From Desulfotruncus arcticus DSM 17038 (GTDB lineage: Bacteria > Bacillota > Desulfotomaculia > Desulfotomaculales > Desulfallaceae): DNA of 64,000 nt. How positions within the stretch are numbered: the first letter of the stretch is position 1; each line of letters opens with the position of its first letter. The notes beneath the pieces are model-generated. The model searched no databases. It saw only the letters and a program-made list of their open reading frames with translations, and was not told where the DNA came from. The stretch is from positions 62,001 through 126,000 of the forward strand of contig NZ_FOOX01000012.1 in assembly GCF_900113335.1 (NCBI RefSeq). Direction: 5' to 3'. Below, piece after piece: positions 17,162 through 26,649 of the stretch. The translations under genes were made by a program, and so were the position numbers.

Positions 17162-17345
17162 TCAAGAAAAAATGGCCCATTCTTTATTCTTTATGCCTTC
17201 CCTGATTCTTTGGGCTAAAGATTCGTCGGCCGTTTCCCGGTAAAGGTTCTGGTAAGTATCACGTAACGTTCGCAGTTTAATTATTTCTCCCTTGGCTTTG
17301 ATGGTAATCAGGGGGCGGGGATTAACTAAAGCCTGTTTCGATAAC
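17162..17345 (-). pseudogene. Unrecognised gene relic
   Basis: The minus strand has an open stretch of about 58 codons with protein-like composition (LITIKAKGEIIKLRTLRDTY, later SLAQRIREGIKNKEWAIFS) ending in TGA. It is cut off upstream by stops in all frames and has no start. I do not recognise the family. It fills most of the gap before the Lhr gene. Confidence 0.4.
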
Positions 17346-17476
17346 CACCCTTATCTGGCGGCAATTTGTTTTACCCGGACCTTCTGCCATAACGCAAAAT
17401 CTTTAGCATATGCAACTTTACTAAAATTCAATTCCCTGATAGGATTCCTATAGATATAACCTGAGAGGAGATTCTG

Positions 17477-20400
17477 ATGAATCACCCGGTTCTAGATCTG
17501 TTTCATCCGCTGATCCGCCAATGGTTTGCCGAAAAAGTGGGCCTGCCCACCGATATTCAGGTCCAGGCCTGGCCCCGCGTTGCCCAAGGCGAGCATGTCC
17601 TGATCACGGCTCCTACAGGCAGCGGCAAAACCCTGACCGCCTTTCTCTGGGCACTGCAAAAGCTGATTACCGGGGATTGGCCGGGTGGCCGGGTGCGGGT
17701 TCTGTATGTTTCGCCCCTGAAAGCCCTCAACAACGATGTGCAGCGCAACCTGTTGAAGCCCCTCCATGAACTGCGGGCGTATTTTGCAGAGGCTGGTGCG
17801 CTGTTTCCCTCAATCCGGGTACTCACACGCAGTGGTGACACCCCGGCAAACGAACGCCGGCAGATGCTGCGCAGGCCGCCCGAGATCCTGATCACCACAC
17901 CCGAGAGTCTCAACCTGTTGCTTAGTTCCAAAAACAACCGCCTGATTTTAAGCGGGGTGGAAACGGTTATTCTGGATGAAATCCATGCCGTTCTGGACAG
18001 CAAACGGGGCACCCATTTGATTACGGCGGTGGACCGGCTGGTTCCCATGGCGGGTGAATTCCAACGGATCGCCTTATCCGCCACGGTCCGCCCCTTGGAA
18101 CCGGTCGCCGCATTTGTGGGCGGACTTAAAGCATGCCGAAGCGGCGAAGATTACCGGTACCAAAAGCGGCCGGTGGTCATCTTACGGTCGACTGTCAAAA
18201 AACAATATCACTTGACCGTTGAAGCGATTGAACAGAACAATGACGGGCTGGAAGGGGCGGAGCAGGACGCACTCTGGCAGACATTGGCTGCCGCCTTAAC
18301 CAAGGTGATTCGCGCCAACACCGCCACCCTGGTGTTTTGCAACAGCCGCCGGACAGTTGAAAAACTGACCCGCTATATCAATGATGCCGCAGGCGAGCCC
18401 CTGGTCTATTCCCACCATGGCTCACTGGCCCGGGAGCTCCGCCTGGCGGTGGAACACAAACTTAAATATGGCGAACTGAAAGGAATTGTGGCCACCAATT
18501 CCCTCGAATTGGGCATCGATATCGGCGAACTGGATGCGGTGCTTTTAGTGCAAACCCCGTCCTCGCTGACCGCCGCCATCCAAAGGATTGGCCGGGCCGG
18601 CCACGGGGTGGGCCAGGTGAGCCGGGGGATTTTGTTTCCCCTTTACGGACGTGATTTGGTGGAAGCCGCGGTGGCTTCACTTAGCCTGCCCGTGGCTGAG
18701 ATTGAGCCAATAGCCCCTGTTGAAGCGCCCCTGGATGTGCTGGCGCAAGTGCTTTTGTCCATGACCGCTGTTGAAACCTGGGACGTCGATGATCTTTATG
18801 CCTTCCTTAAGACCAGTTATCCCTATCGCAACCTGTCCCGGAAAAGTTATGACCTGCTGCTGGAAATGCTGGCGGGCCGCTACGCCGATACCCGCTTGCG
18901 CGAACTAAAACCACGCGTCATTTTGGATAAGCTGGACCATACGGTCAAAGCCCGTGACGGGGCGGCCCGTTTGGTTTACCTGGGAGGCGGTACTATTCCC
19001 GACCGGGGTTGCTATGATCTCCGCCTGATGGACACTAAAGCCAAAATCGGTGAATTGGATGAGGAGTTTGTCTGGGAGCGGAACGTAGGCGAAACTTTCA
19101 TGCTGGGCACCCGGGTCTGGCGGATTATGCGCGTCACGCACAATGATGTGGAAGTGATTCCCGGTGACCGGACAATCAACATCATCCCCTTCTGGCGGGC
19201 GGAAGAGCAAAACCAGGATTTCTATTATGCCGAAAAAATAGGCCTCTTTTTGGAAGAGGCGGATCAAAACCTGGAAACGGAATCATTTGCGCATCAGCCG
19301 GTATTCAAAAACAACTGGTCCGCCTACGCGGTGGAACGGCTCATTGCGTATCTCAAACGGCAAAAAGAAGTGACGGGCCAACCCTTGCCCCACCGTCACC
19401 ATATTTTAATTGAACATTTTGCCGATCCCCTGAACACGGCGGACAGCAAACAGGTTATTGTACATACCCTTTGGGGCGGCAAAGTCAACCGGCCTTTGGC
19501 CATGGCTTTGGCCGCCGCCTGGGAGCGAAAGTTCGGCTACCCTTTGGAAATTTATGTCGGCAACAACAGCATCATGTTGATCCTGCCCCACAGTTTTGCG
19601 CCACAGGATCTTTTCTCCCTGGTTTCGCCTCAAAACCTGGAGCATCTTTTGCGGAGCAAATTGGCAAGCTCAGGCTTTTTCGGCGCTAAATTTCGGGAAA
19701 ACGCGGGACGTGCCCTGCTGTTGCCCAAGGCCAATTTCAAAAAGCGCATGCCCCTGTGGCTCAACCGCCTTAGGGCCAAAAAATTGATGGCGGCGGTCAC
19801 CCCGTATGCCGATTTTCCCATTATGCTTGAAACCTGGCGCACCTGCCTGAAGGACGAATTCGATTTGGAGACGGTCAAACAACTGCTGGAAGAAATAAAC
19901 GACGACCGGATCAGGATCAGCGAAACGGTTACTCACCAACCATCTCCCTTCGCGTCTGATGTGATCTGGCGCCAGACCAATAAATATATGTATGAAGATG
20001 ACACCCCTTTTTCCGATCAACAGTCGGGTTTGAGCCGGGAGCTATTGCAAGAGCTGGTGTATGCGCCTCATTTACGGCTCGCCATCCCGGCGGCTTTAGT
20101 CCGGGAATTGGACGGCAAGCTCAAGCGCACCGCCCCGGGGTATGCACCCACTGATGGTGAGGAACTATTGCTCTGGATCAAAGAGCGCCTGTTTATTCCT
20201 GCTGATGAAGCGGCCGTCCTCTTCGCCGCCATGGAGCGGGACAACCAGTCAACCGGGCACGGTTTATCCTTGGAAAAAATTAAGCTCACCCTGAGTGGGA
20301 AGGTAGCCTGGCTTCACCTTCCGGGGGCGGAACAACCGGGCTTGTGTGCCCTGGAAATCTTACCGAGGATCGTTACCGCTCGAGGTGTCGGCTTTTCCGA

Positions 20401-21979
20401 CCTTGACCTGCGCCCCTTAACCCCTCAGGCGGCAGGCCAACTGTCGGCGGGCATTAACAAGGCTGCCGCCCTTTTGGAACAGGAGACGTCCACGGAGCCC
20501 GGGGAATTCGGGAGCGATACCGCCCTCTTGGTAAGCCAGTGGTTGTCCTACTACGGTCCCGTGCCCCGGGATTTTGTAGGGCAGCGCCTTGGTCTGCCGG
20601 CTAAAGATTGCGCGGCCGTGCTGGCCACTCTGCTGGAAGAGGAATGTATCGTGGCGGATGTGCTTACTCAGGGAGCCGGCGAAGCGGAGGTATGTGACCG
20701 GGAAAATTTGGAGCGCTTGTTTGCGATGGCCAGGCGTGCCCGGCAGCCGGAATTCGAACCTTTGCCGGTAACGGTGTTGCCCTTGTTTTTGGCGACCTAC
20801 CAGGGGGTCGTGGAAAAAGGAACCACTATGGAGGACTTGCAAGCCCGACTGGAGCAATTATTCGGTTATCTCAGCCAGGCCCGGCTTTGGGAGGAAGCCA
20901 TCCTGCCCGCCCGCCTGGAGCCCTATTATCCTACTTGGATGGACAGCCTCATGCAAACCAGTGATCTGATCTGGTTTGGCTGCGGCAACAAGCGGGTGTG
21001 CTTTTGCTTGCGCGAAGATTTGGAGCTGTTCCCTCCCGGTAAAGAGCGTCGGGGAGCGGAAGATGAAGCGCAGGCGCGGGCGCTTTTTCCGGATCCGTGG
21101 GGCAAATACGATTTCTTTATCCTCAGCCGGCATACGGGTTTGTCCAGCGATGATCTGACTTGCAGGTTATGGGAGCATGTTTGGCGGGGCAGCGTCAGCA
21201 ACGATAGTTTTGCCGTGTTGCGCAGGGGCATCCTGACCAATTTTACTCCCCTCCAGGCGGAAGGCAAGCGGGGCTTTAGCCGCCGCGCGGGATACAGCCG
21301 CTGGTCCGTCTCGCGTCCTTTACAGGGCAGTTGGTATGCCTTGCCGGAAAGCGAAGAACGGGATCTCATCGAACAGGAGGAACTGGTCAAAGATCGGATT
21401 CGCCAACTTTTTTCCCGCTACGGCGTGCTTTTCCGCGAATTACTCCAGCAGGAAATTCCTGAACTGCAGTGGCGGCGAATTTTTCGCACACTGCGCCTGA
21501 TGGAATTTTCCGGGGAGATTTATGCCGGGCATTTTTTTGCCCAAATCACCGGTTTGCAGTTTGTATCCCGGGAAGCAAACCGTTTCTTGCGCCGGGGGGG
21601 ATTAAACGAGGAAAGCATCTATTGGCTGAATGCGGCCGATCCGGCCTCGCCCTGCGGGCTCAAATTGCCCGGCATGGACGAAGACCTGCCCGCCCGTTTG
21701 CCGACCAATTATATCGTGTTTCACGGCGCCAGGCTGAAAGTAGTGGCCAAACGCAACGGCAAAGAGCTGTTGATCAAAGCCGAACCCGGTGATCCGGCTG
21801 TACCCGCGTATTTTGCCTTTTGCAAAACCTTCTTGACGCGTGAGTTTAATCCATTAAAAAGCGTAGTCGTAGAAACCGTTAACGGCCGTCCGGTCACGGA
21901 AAGCCCCTATAAAAAAGCTTTACAAAGCATTGGTTTTACCGGCGAGTACAAAAGTCTAGTATTGAGGCGACAATATTAG
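17477..21979 (+). CDS. lhr: Lhr-family large ATP-dependent helicase
   Basis: A 1500-residue superfamily 2 helicase. The helicase core spans about residues 25-420 with motif I APTGSGKT, motif II DEIH in VILDEIHAVLDSKRG, motif III SAT and motif VI QRIGRAGHG. The family-specific winged-helix and C-terminal Lhr extension follow. Lhr proteins translocate 3-prime to 5-prime on single-stranded DNA and are linked to DNA repair. GAGAGGAG lies upstream of the ATG. GC is higher than the surrounding debris. Three shorter copies of its 3-prime third are scattered nearby (15.8, 23.4 and 30.3 kb), so this locus has been a donor or survivor in repeated duplications. Confidence 0.93.
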   Translation: MNHPVLDLFHPLIRQWFAEKVGLPTDIQVQAWPRVAQGEHVLITAPTGSGKTLTAFLWALQKLITGDWPGGRVRVLYVSPLKALNNDVQRNLLKPLHELRAYFAEAGALFPSIRVLTRSGDTPANERRQMLRRPPEILITTPESLNLLLSSKNNRLILSGVETVILDEIHAVLDSKRGTHLITAVDRLVPMAGEFQRIALSATVRPLEPVAAFVGGLKACRSGEDYRYQKRPVVILRSTVKKQYHLTVEAIEQNNDGLEGAEQDALWQTLAAALTKVIRANTATLVFCNSRRTVEKLTRYINDAAGEPLVYSHHGSLARELRLAVEHKLKYGELKGIVATNSLELGIDIGELDAVLLVQTPSSLTAAIQRIGRAGHGVGQVSRGILFPLYGRDLVEAAVASLSLPVAEIEPIAPVEAPLDVLAQVLLSMTAVETWDVDDLYAFLKTSYPYRNLSRKSYDLLLEMLAGRYADTRLRELKPRVILDKLDHTVKARDGAARLVYLGGGTIPDRGCYDLRLMDTKAKIGELDEEFVWERNVGETFMLGTRVWRIMRVTHNDVEVIPGDRTINIIPFWRAEEQNQDFYYAEKIGLFLEEADQNLETESFAHQPVFKNNWSAYAVERLIAYLKRQKEVTGQPLPHRHHILIEHFADPLNTADSKQVIVHTLWGGKVNRPLAMALAAAWERKFGYPLEIYVGNNSIMLILPHSFAPQDLFSLVSPQNLEHLLRSKLASSGFFGAKFRENAGRALLLPKANFKKRMPLWLNRLRAKKLMAAVTPYADFPIMLETWRTCLKDEFDLETVKQLLEEINDDRIRISETVTHQPSPFASDVIWRQTNKYMYEDDTPFSDQQSGLSRELLQELVYAPHLRLAIPAALVRELDGKLKRTAPGYAPTDGEELLLWIKERLFIPADEAAVLFAAMERDNQSTGHGLSLEKIKLTLSGKVAWLHLPGAEQPGLCALEILPRIVTARGVGFSDLDLRPLTPQAAGQLSAGINKAAALLEQETSTEPGEFGSDTALLVSQWLSYYGPVPRDFVGQRLGLPAKDCAAVLATLLEEECIVADVLTQGAGEAEVCDRENLERLFAMARRARQPEFEPLPVTVLPLFLATYQGVVEKGTTMEDLQARLEQLFGYLSQARLWEEAILPARLEPYYPTWMDSLMQTSDLIWFGCGNKRVCFCLREDLELFPPGKERRGAEDEAQARALFPDPWGKYDFFILSRHTGLSSDDLTCRLWEHVWRGSVSNDSFAVLRRGILTNFTPLQAEGKRGFSRRAGYSRWSVSRPLQGSWYALPESEERDLIEQEELVKDRIRQLFSRYGVLFRELLQQEIPELQWRRIFRTLRLMEFSGEIYAGHFFAQITGLQFVSREANRFLRRGGLNEESIYWLNAADPASPCGLKLPGMDEDLPARLPTNYIVFHGARLKVVAKRNGKELLIKAEPGDPAVPAYFAFCKTFLTREFNPLKSVVVETVNGRPVTESPYKKALQSIGFTGEYKSLVLRRQY

Positions 21980-22014
21980 GCCGGGGTGTCAAGGGGAAAA
22001 ATAGAAAATCTTGT

Positions 22015-22040
22015 AAGACAAGGGGACAGGGACTTGTCTT
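22015..22040. repeat. Inverted repeat, left copy, flanking the GNAT relic
   Basis: A 26-base element starting AAGACAAGGGGACAGGGA and ending CTTGTCTT; its own ends are also mutually inverted (AAGACAAG/CTTGTCTT). The right copy at 22539-22564 is its reverse complement with one mismatch. Confidence 0.85.
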
Positions 22041-22097
22041 GACTTGTCAATATCCATCGGTCCATTTGTTAAAAACAGGGAGATGGGGGTATTTGCT

Positions 22098-22519
22098 TTG
22101 ATTGAATTTGATATTATTGAACGGCTACCAACGGTTCAAGAATTTAATATGCTTAGAATGTCAGTTGGTTGGACAAGGGTTAATGAGATAACAGTAAAAA
22201 CTGCGCTTAATTCCTGATTTATTCGGTCTGTGCGGTTGCTGATAATAAGTCAGTTGGAATTGCTCGAGTCATAGGGGATGGTTCCATATATTTTTATATT
22301 CAGGATTTTATTGTTCAAAAAGAATTTCAGGGAAAAGGTATTGGATCTGCAATAATGAAAAAGATAATGGAGTTTCTGAAGCAGTACGCACCGGAAGGTT
22401 CATTTATTGGACTTATGTCTGCAAAGGGAAAAGAAGGTTTTTATTTGAAATATGGATTTATCGAAAGACCGAATGATATCTACGGAGCAGGTATGGGTTT
22501 TTATAAACTGGTTAAATGA
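22098..22519 (+). pseudogene. GNAT acetyltransferase, frameshifted
   Basis: The first frame gives LIEFDIIERLPTVQEFNMLR and stops at a TGA near 22216. A second frame continues with SVGIARVIGDGSIYFYIQDF and then VQKEFQGKGIGSAIMKK, the acetyl-CoA binding motif of GNAT enzymes (Q-x-x-G-x-G), through to GFYLKYGFIERP and TGA at 22519. Both halves together make one complete protein of about 140 residues, so a single frameshift killed it. It sits exactly between the two inverted repeats. Confidence 0.85.
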
Positions 22520-22538
22520 CTTATACTCACAAGACAAA

Positions 22539-22564
22539 AAGACAAGTCCCTGTCCCTTTGTCTT
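22539..22564. repeat. Inverted repeat, right copy
   Basis: Reverse complement of the 22015-22040 element with one mismatch in 26 bases (AAGACAAGTCCCTGTCCC and on). It also forms the breakpoint of the truncated VOC gene beside it. Confidence 0.85.
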
Positions 22565-22567
22565 CCT

Positions 22568-22685
22568 CTTGCCAATTCTGCGATTGATCTCCTGCGAAAA
22601 CTGCAAAACCAAGCTTCTCGTAAAAGAGCTTCGATGCCTCGATACCTTTTACAGCCAAGTTAACAGAGAAAGCTCCGAGTTCCAT
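22568..22685 (-). pseudogene. VOC/glyoxalase-family gene, 5-prime fragment
   Basis: From an ATG with AGGAGG upstream, the minus strand reads [20 protein letters not shown] then [18 protein letters not shown], the N-terminus of a vicinal-oxygen-chelate protein. It breaks off at the inverted repeat; the remaining ~80 residues are absent. Confidence 0.85.
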
Positions 22686-22712
22686 AATTTCCTCCTACGT
22701 TGTGTTCCTGAC

Positions 22713-22780
22713 GCATAACGCCGTCTCTCACAGGCGAGGGCCGCTCAGCGGCCCGAATCCAGTGAAGAGGCTGGTTATGC
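22713..22780. repeat. Imperfect palindrome with attC-like end boxes
   Basis: A 68-base element bounded by GCATAAC and GTTATGC. Inside, GGCCGCTCAGCGGCC is a tight hairpin, and the arms GTCTCTCAC and GTGAAGAG can pair with small bulges. It lies 27 bases upstream of the VOC start and 6 bases after the stop of the OYE relic, both read on the minus strand, which is cassette-like spacing. It could equally be a REP-type element. Confidence 0.5.
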
Positions 22781-22786
22781 TTATTC

Positions 22787-22960
22787 CTATGGTTCATCAA
22801 TGTAACATCTAAGGGATTCTTTTGATATGTTTTCTTTGCATTTGTTACAGGAAATACATTTTGCTTTGTTCATGTTCCCATCCTTCCAACGCTTGATTAA
22901 TCCTGGTTCACATATAAACGGCCTGGCCATAGATATGTAGCCCACTATCCCGTCGGTTAG
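22787..22960 (-). pseudogene. Old-yellow-enzyme C-terminal fragment
   Basis: Reads LTDGIVGYISMARPFICEPG then LIKRWKDGNMNKAKCISCNK and ends at TAG 22787-22789. It matches the end of NADH:flavin oxidoreductases such as 49881-50972 (MSRPLIREPNLINRW, then AKCISDNSC). The upstream part is missing; another unidentified open stretch of about 45 codons precedes it on the same strand. Confidence 0.8.
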
Positions 22961-23103
22961 CAACTTAGAATATTGCTTTGCGACTCAAGCCGCTCCACAA
23001 CATTGAAGAGTTCATCGGCTATGGTTATGTTTTTCCTCTTCCGCCCAACGACGCCAATCAGCTGCGTGAGGGACGAGCGTTGGCTGCATTGGCCTGGTTA
23101 GGC

Positions 23104-23416
23104 TTTTAGTCTCTGTTACTGATGGAATCAGCATATAGCCTTATTTTGGTCATCTCCGCACAGCATATGCTGCTTCCGGGCTGTGCTATTTCGCCGGATT
23201 AAAGTAAATTGAAAATTTTTTATTAAACGAAATTACGAAAGTTACCCTTGCTTCCATCGGCTTGCATCTTCCATTTTTACATATCAGCCAGTTTTTCAGC
23301 TGACAATCAAAACTGGAGTGGCATTTGCAACTTCTCCACAAACCAAACAAAGGGACTTATCTGTAAAGTCCAGACAACTCTGTCACTTTGTCTTTCTGTG
23401 GCGTCCCTTTCCACGA
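23104..23416. other. Non-coding debris
   Basis: About 310 bases with no gene I can support. It contains degenerate pieces of the GGGACTT/CTTTGTCTT repeat around 23350-23395. Confidence 0.4.
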
Positions 23417-23713
23417 GTTCGTCCAGCAGGAGTTGCCCGAAATGCAGTGGCGGCGGATTTTTCGCACGCTGCGCCTAATGGAGTTTTCCGGGGAGATTTA
23501 CGCCGGGCATTTTTTTGAACAAATCACCGGTTTGCAGTTTATTTCTCGGGAAGCAAACCGTTTCTTACACCAGGAATTGAACGAGGAAAGCCTTTATTGG
23601 CTGAACGCGGCCGACCCGGCCTCGCCCTGCGGGCTTAAACTTCCCGGTATGGACGAAGACCTGCCCGCCCGCCAACCAATTTTGTCGTGTTTCACGGCAC
23701 CCGGCTGAAAGTA
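23417..23713 (+). pseudogene. Lhr helicase internal C-terminal fragment (copy 2)
   Basis: About 100 codons beginning QQELPEMQWRRIFRTLRLME and reaching LKLPGMDEDLPAR, parallel to Lhr codons about 1320-1420. Both ends stop abruptly: the right edge is after CGGCTGAAAGTA. A base loss near 23672 shifts the frame. Its DNA is closer to copy 3 (30.3-31.1 kb) than to the intact gene. Confidence 0.88.
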
Positions 23714-23860
23714 CTTACATAATTCAAAGGTTGTAATATCAATGATAAACCCCCGGAAATCGAAGATACTACGATCCAATTGCAATAGACTCAGATAATA
23801 CAATCCAACAACTGACATGGATTATGCCAATGAGCATAGTCCTTTTATTTTTTTCGTCCG

Positions 23861-24163
23861 CTAATTTTTTGTTCTGAGAATGTCGCTGGAAAATCGGGCC
23901 TCAAAATCGGACTGAAAGGCGAGAAAAGTAGGTGACCTTGGTTTTACGCCATTCATAATTAAATGAACAGACGTATCTTGATCAATTGGAGATGCTCCAT
24001 TTGAATATGCTATAGTTAATTGTGTTTTGTCATCAGACCTTTGTTTTGTATAAGCATCCGCAGCTGAAGAGGCGCCAATGTATATTTTGGCAGTTGATGA
24101 TGTAACCGTGTCTTCATCAACATCATTGTTGAAAGTTACAACAATGTTCCTGAGGTTAATAAC
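23861..24163 (-). pseudogene. Fragment of a secreted Ig-like (SbsA/Big-type) domain protein
   Basis: The minus strand reads NVINLRNIVVTFNNDVDEDT then VTSSTAKIYIG, the typical start of bacterial Ig-like domains found in S-layer and cell-surface proteins, and ends at a TAG after about 100 codons. No start, signal peptide or second domain remains. Confidence 0.6.
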
Positions 24164-24267
24164 ATTTTGCTATTTTATGTAAGCATGCTAAAATCTCGAA
24201 AACCATGGTTTAAAGGTTTGCGAGGTTTTATAGGTTTTTATTAATTTTGCATAATTTAGCTAAGCGG

Positions 24268-24414
24268 TATTACTCGTGCCCCGAATGTCGCACTATCAAT
24301 TCCGCCTATGACATAGCGTGCCGGAAATGCGGCACAACCCCGAATTGTAATTATGTTAGTTTGCATAAAGAAGAAATCATCCGGCATCGGGCCAAAATAA
24401 AGGCTCAAACTTAA
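24268..24414 (+). pseudogene. DUF3795-protein C-terminal fragment
   Basis: Reads YYSCPECRTINSAYDIACRK then CGTTPNCNYVSLHKEEIIR to a TAA. It corresponds to the last ~48 residues of the protein at 16055-16591, zinc ribbon included. The rest of the gene is absent. In both places an Lhr fragment lies on its 5-prime or 3-prime side, so the two relics may have moved together. Confidence 0.85.
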
Positions 24415-24595
24415 AGATTGACAGGTAGTAATATACTGTGTTACTAATGAAATGTAAAAAGCAAATTCCGATGTAATAGCTATTTTTTCTGTAATCTGTA
24501 AAGTAACCGTACTGATCTAAATTTTCGCATCACCCTTCGGGTCTGCGCCTATCCATTTCCGGATTATCCTACTTTGCTGAAGAACGGAGGTTACG

Positions 24596-25513
24596 ATGAA
24601 ACCCACCGGATTGCATATTCTCTTGACCTACCAGTGCACCTTCGAGTGCGACCACTGTTTCGTTTGGGGCAGCCCCCGGCAGAGTGGCACGCTGTCTCTG
24701 AAGCAGCTGCGGGAAATCTTGCGACAGGCTGAAGCGGTCGGATCGATTGAATGGATTTACTTCGAGGGTGGAGAGCCCTTTCTTTTTTACCCGGTATTGC
24801 TCGAGGCTGCGCGAGAAGTTGCAGCTGCGGGTTTCCGGGTTGGCATAGTCACGAACGGATATTGGGCAACCAGCCTCGAAGACGCCCTGGAGTGGTTGCG
24901 ACCTTTTGCCGGCCTAGTGGGCGACCTATCCGTCAGCAGCGATCTGTACCATTACAACGAGGTGGTGAGCTTCCAAATGAAGAATGCCACCCGGGCCGCC
25001 GAAAGATTAGGGCTGCCCGTCGGGACTATCAGCATCGCCCAGCCGGAGTCGCCACAGCAGACCTGTCCGGACGGACAGTCAACAGCCGCTCTTGAGGCTG
25101 TTGCATCAAGCGAAAGCAGGATCATGTACCGCGGGCGGGCGACTGAGAAGCTCGCCAAGCAAGTTGCTTGGCGAGTGTGGACGGAATTCGGCGAATGCCC
25201 TCACGAAGACCTGCGCGAGCCTGGCCGGATTCACCTGGACCCGCTCGGAAACCTCCACGTATGCCAGGGCATCTCCATCGGGAACCTGTTTCGCCGGACT
25301 TTAAAGGAAATCTGCGCTCACTATTGTCCGGATGACCATCCAGTCGTCGGTCCCCTGTTGAACGGCGGTCCGGTCGGGCTGGTGGAGCGTTACGCGCTGC
25401 CTCACGGTAATACGTACGCCGACGCTTGCCATTTGTGTTACACAGCCCGGCTTGCTTTGCGCGAGCGTTTCCCGGAGACGTTAGTCCCGGACCAGATGTA
25501 TGGTATCATCTAA
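24596..25513 (+). CDS. Radical SAM protein of unknown function
   Basis: A 305-residue protein. The SAM cluster motif is CTFECDHC (CX3CX2C) at about residue 14, with YFEGGEP as the GGE motif and VTNGYW. C-terminal cysteines (CPHEDL, LHVCQG, ACHLCY) may bind a second cluster, as in shortened SPASM domains. GGAGG sits upstream of the ATG. The gene is distinctly more GC-rich than the surrounding debris and stands alone, which suggests later acquisition. No substrate peptide or partner gene is visible next to it. Confidence 0.82.
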   Translation: MKPTGLHILLTYQCTFECDHCFVWGSPRQSGTLSLKQLREILRQAEAVGSIEWIYFEGGEPFLFYPVLLEAAREVAAAGFRVGIVTNGYWATSLEDALEWLRPFAGLVGDLSVSSDLYHYNEVVSFQMKNATRAAERLGLPVGTISIAQPESPQQTCPDGQSTAALEAVASSESRIMYRGRATEKLAKQVAWRVWTEFGECPHEDLREPGRIHLDPLGNLHVCQGISIGNLFRRTLKEICAHYCPDDHPVVGPLLNGGPVGLVERYALPHGNTYADACHLCYTARLALRERFPETLVPDQMYGII

Positions 25514-25524
25514 TTCTCATTAAC

Positions 25525-26481
25525 TTATGTTTTGCCGGGCCGGTTCCATAAGGCTTGCAGAATAAACCTCAACGCTGCCGGGCTTTCCCCTACCCGACGT
25601 ATTGTATACGGCCACCATTCCGTTCCATAAGGTAGGTATAATCTTACCTGATACCCTTCTGCCACTAGCTGCTGTTGCAACGCAGAGCGAACACCATAAA
25701 GCATCTCGAACTCGAAAGTGTCAACATCCCGGGTGGATTCACGAGTCATTTGCTTTATTGCTTTGATCATATTTACATCATGGGTTCCAAAAACAGGGTA
25801 TACTCCTCTGGCCCTGGCTTCTGGTGAAAGCAACAATTGTGCCAGACGAATATAATTTCGGCTGATTTCACTCTTTGAAGTCCAAGCCCGTTCCTCTTGC
25901 TCGGCAAATGCCCCTTTTACCAGGCGAACGGCAGCACCATTTTCAATTAACTGTTTAATATCCTTCTTACTGCGATACAAGTATGCTTGGATGGTTGTCG
26001 CTGCCGGAATATTCTCCCTTACCAGCCGGTAGTACATATCAATGGTCTTTTGAGTATATGAATAGTCCTCCATATCAAGCATCAATAGTTTTTTGCCCTG
26101 CCCCGGCTGTTCTGCGATCACCCGGCCGATGCGTAAAATATTTTGTTCACCTGCTGCATCACCAAGAGAATAACCAGCCTGCGTAGGATCAACCGACATA
26201 TGAACATCCAGGCTTGTCCGTCCCAGCATGTGAACCGCCGCAATGATTTGCTTAACATTTTCTTCGATTAGTTCAGGGGAATCGACATATTCACCCAAGT
26301 AATAAAGGGAAGCTTTAAATCCCCTATTATTTAAGTTTTCGACTGTTACCTGCGCGGAGTTTACATCTGTTCCCCCGACGAATTGAGCTGCCAGACCGGC
26401 GGCTAAAGGGTTTCTTTGCATCAGGTGGCGCACCGGTTGATTTCGCGCAAACCCGATCATCATTCTTTGCCATAAAGACAT
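25525..26481 (-). CDS. Proline dehydrogenase (FAD-dependent)
   Basis: A 318-residue single-domain proline dehydrogenase that oxidises proline to pyrroline-5-carboxylate and passes electrons to the membrane. Family motifs are visible: LLMLDMEDYS, TIQAYLYRSKKDI, VRLVKGAF, FEFEMLYGVR and VRLYLPYGTEWWPYTIRRV. The P5C dehydrogenase partner is not adjacent. It is divergent from a MocR-type regulator gene, which may control it. Confidence 0.9.
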   Translation of the reverse strand: MSLWQRMMIGFARNQPVRHLMQRNPLAAGLAAQFVGGTDVNSAQVTVENLNNRGFKASLYYLGEYVDSPELIEENVKQIIAAVHMLGRTSLDVHMSVDPTQAGYSLGDAAGEQNILRIGRVIAEQPGQGKKLLMLDMEDYSYTQKTIDMYYRLVRENIPAATTIQAYLYRSKKDIKQLIENGAAVRLVKGAFAEQEERAWTSKSEISRNYIRLAQLLLSPEARARGVYPVFGTHDVNMIKAIKQMTRESTRDVDTFEFEMLYGVRSALQQQLVAEGYQVRLYLPYGTEWWPYTIRRVGESPAALRFILQALWNRPGKT

Positions 26482-26649
26482 AGCCTGTTCCTCCTAAAAG
26501 CATATTTCCAGATAATTTAAGAGCCAAGTATCATTTATCCAATCAACTGGTTAACCCCGAAGTCTCAGTGTATAATATCTTAATAAATACACCCTGAGGA
26601 GAACCAATTGGGCGAAAAAAAATAGATACCAATTTTGGAGGACATGGAT

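Noticed and set aside
25141-25175. Palindrome GCTCGCCAAGCAAGTTGCTTGGCGAG inside the radical SAM gene, possible terminator or insertion site.
   Set aside because: It lies in a continuous, well-conserved reading frame with no T-run; it is probably coding coincidence.
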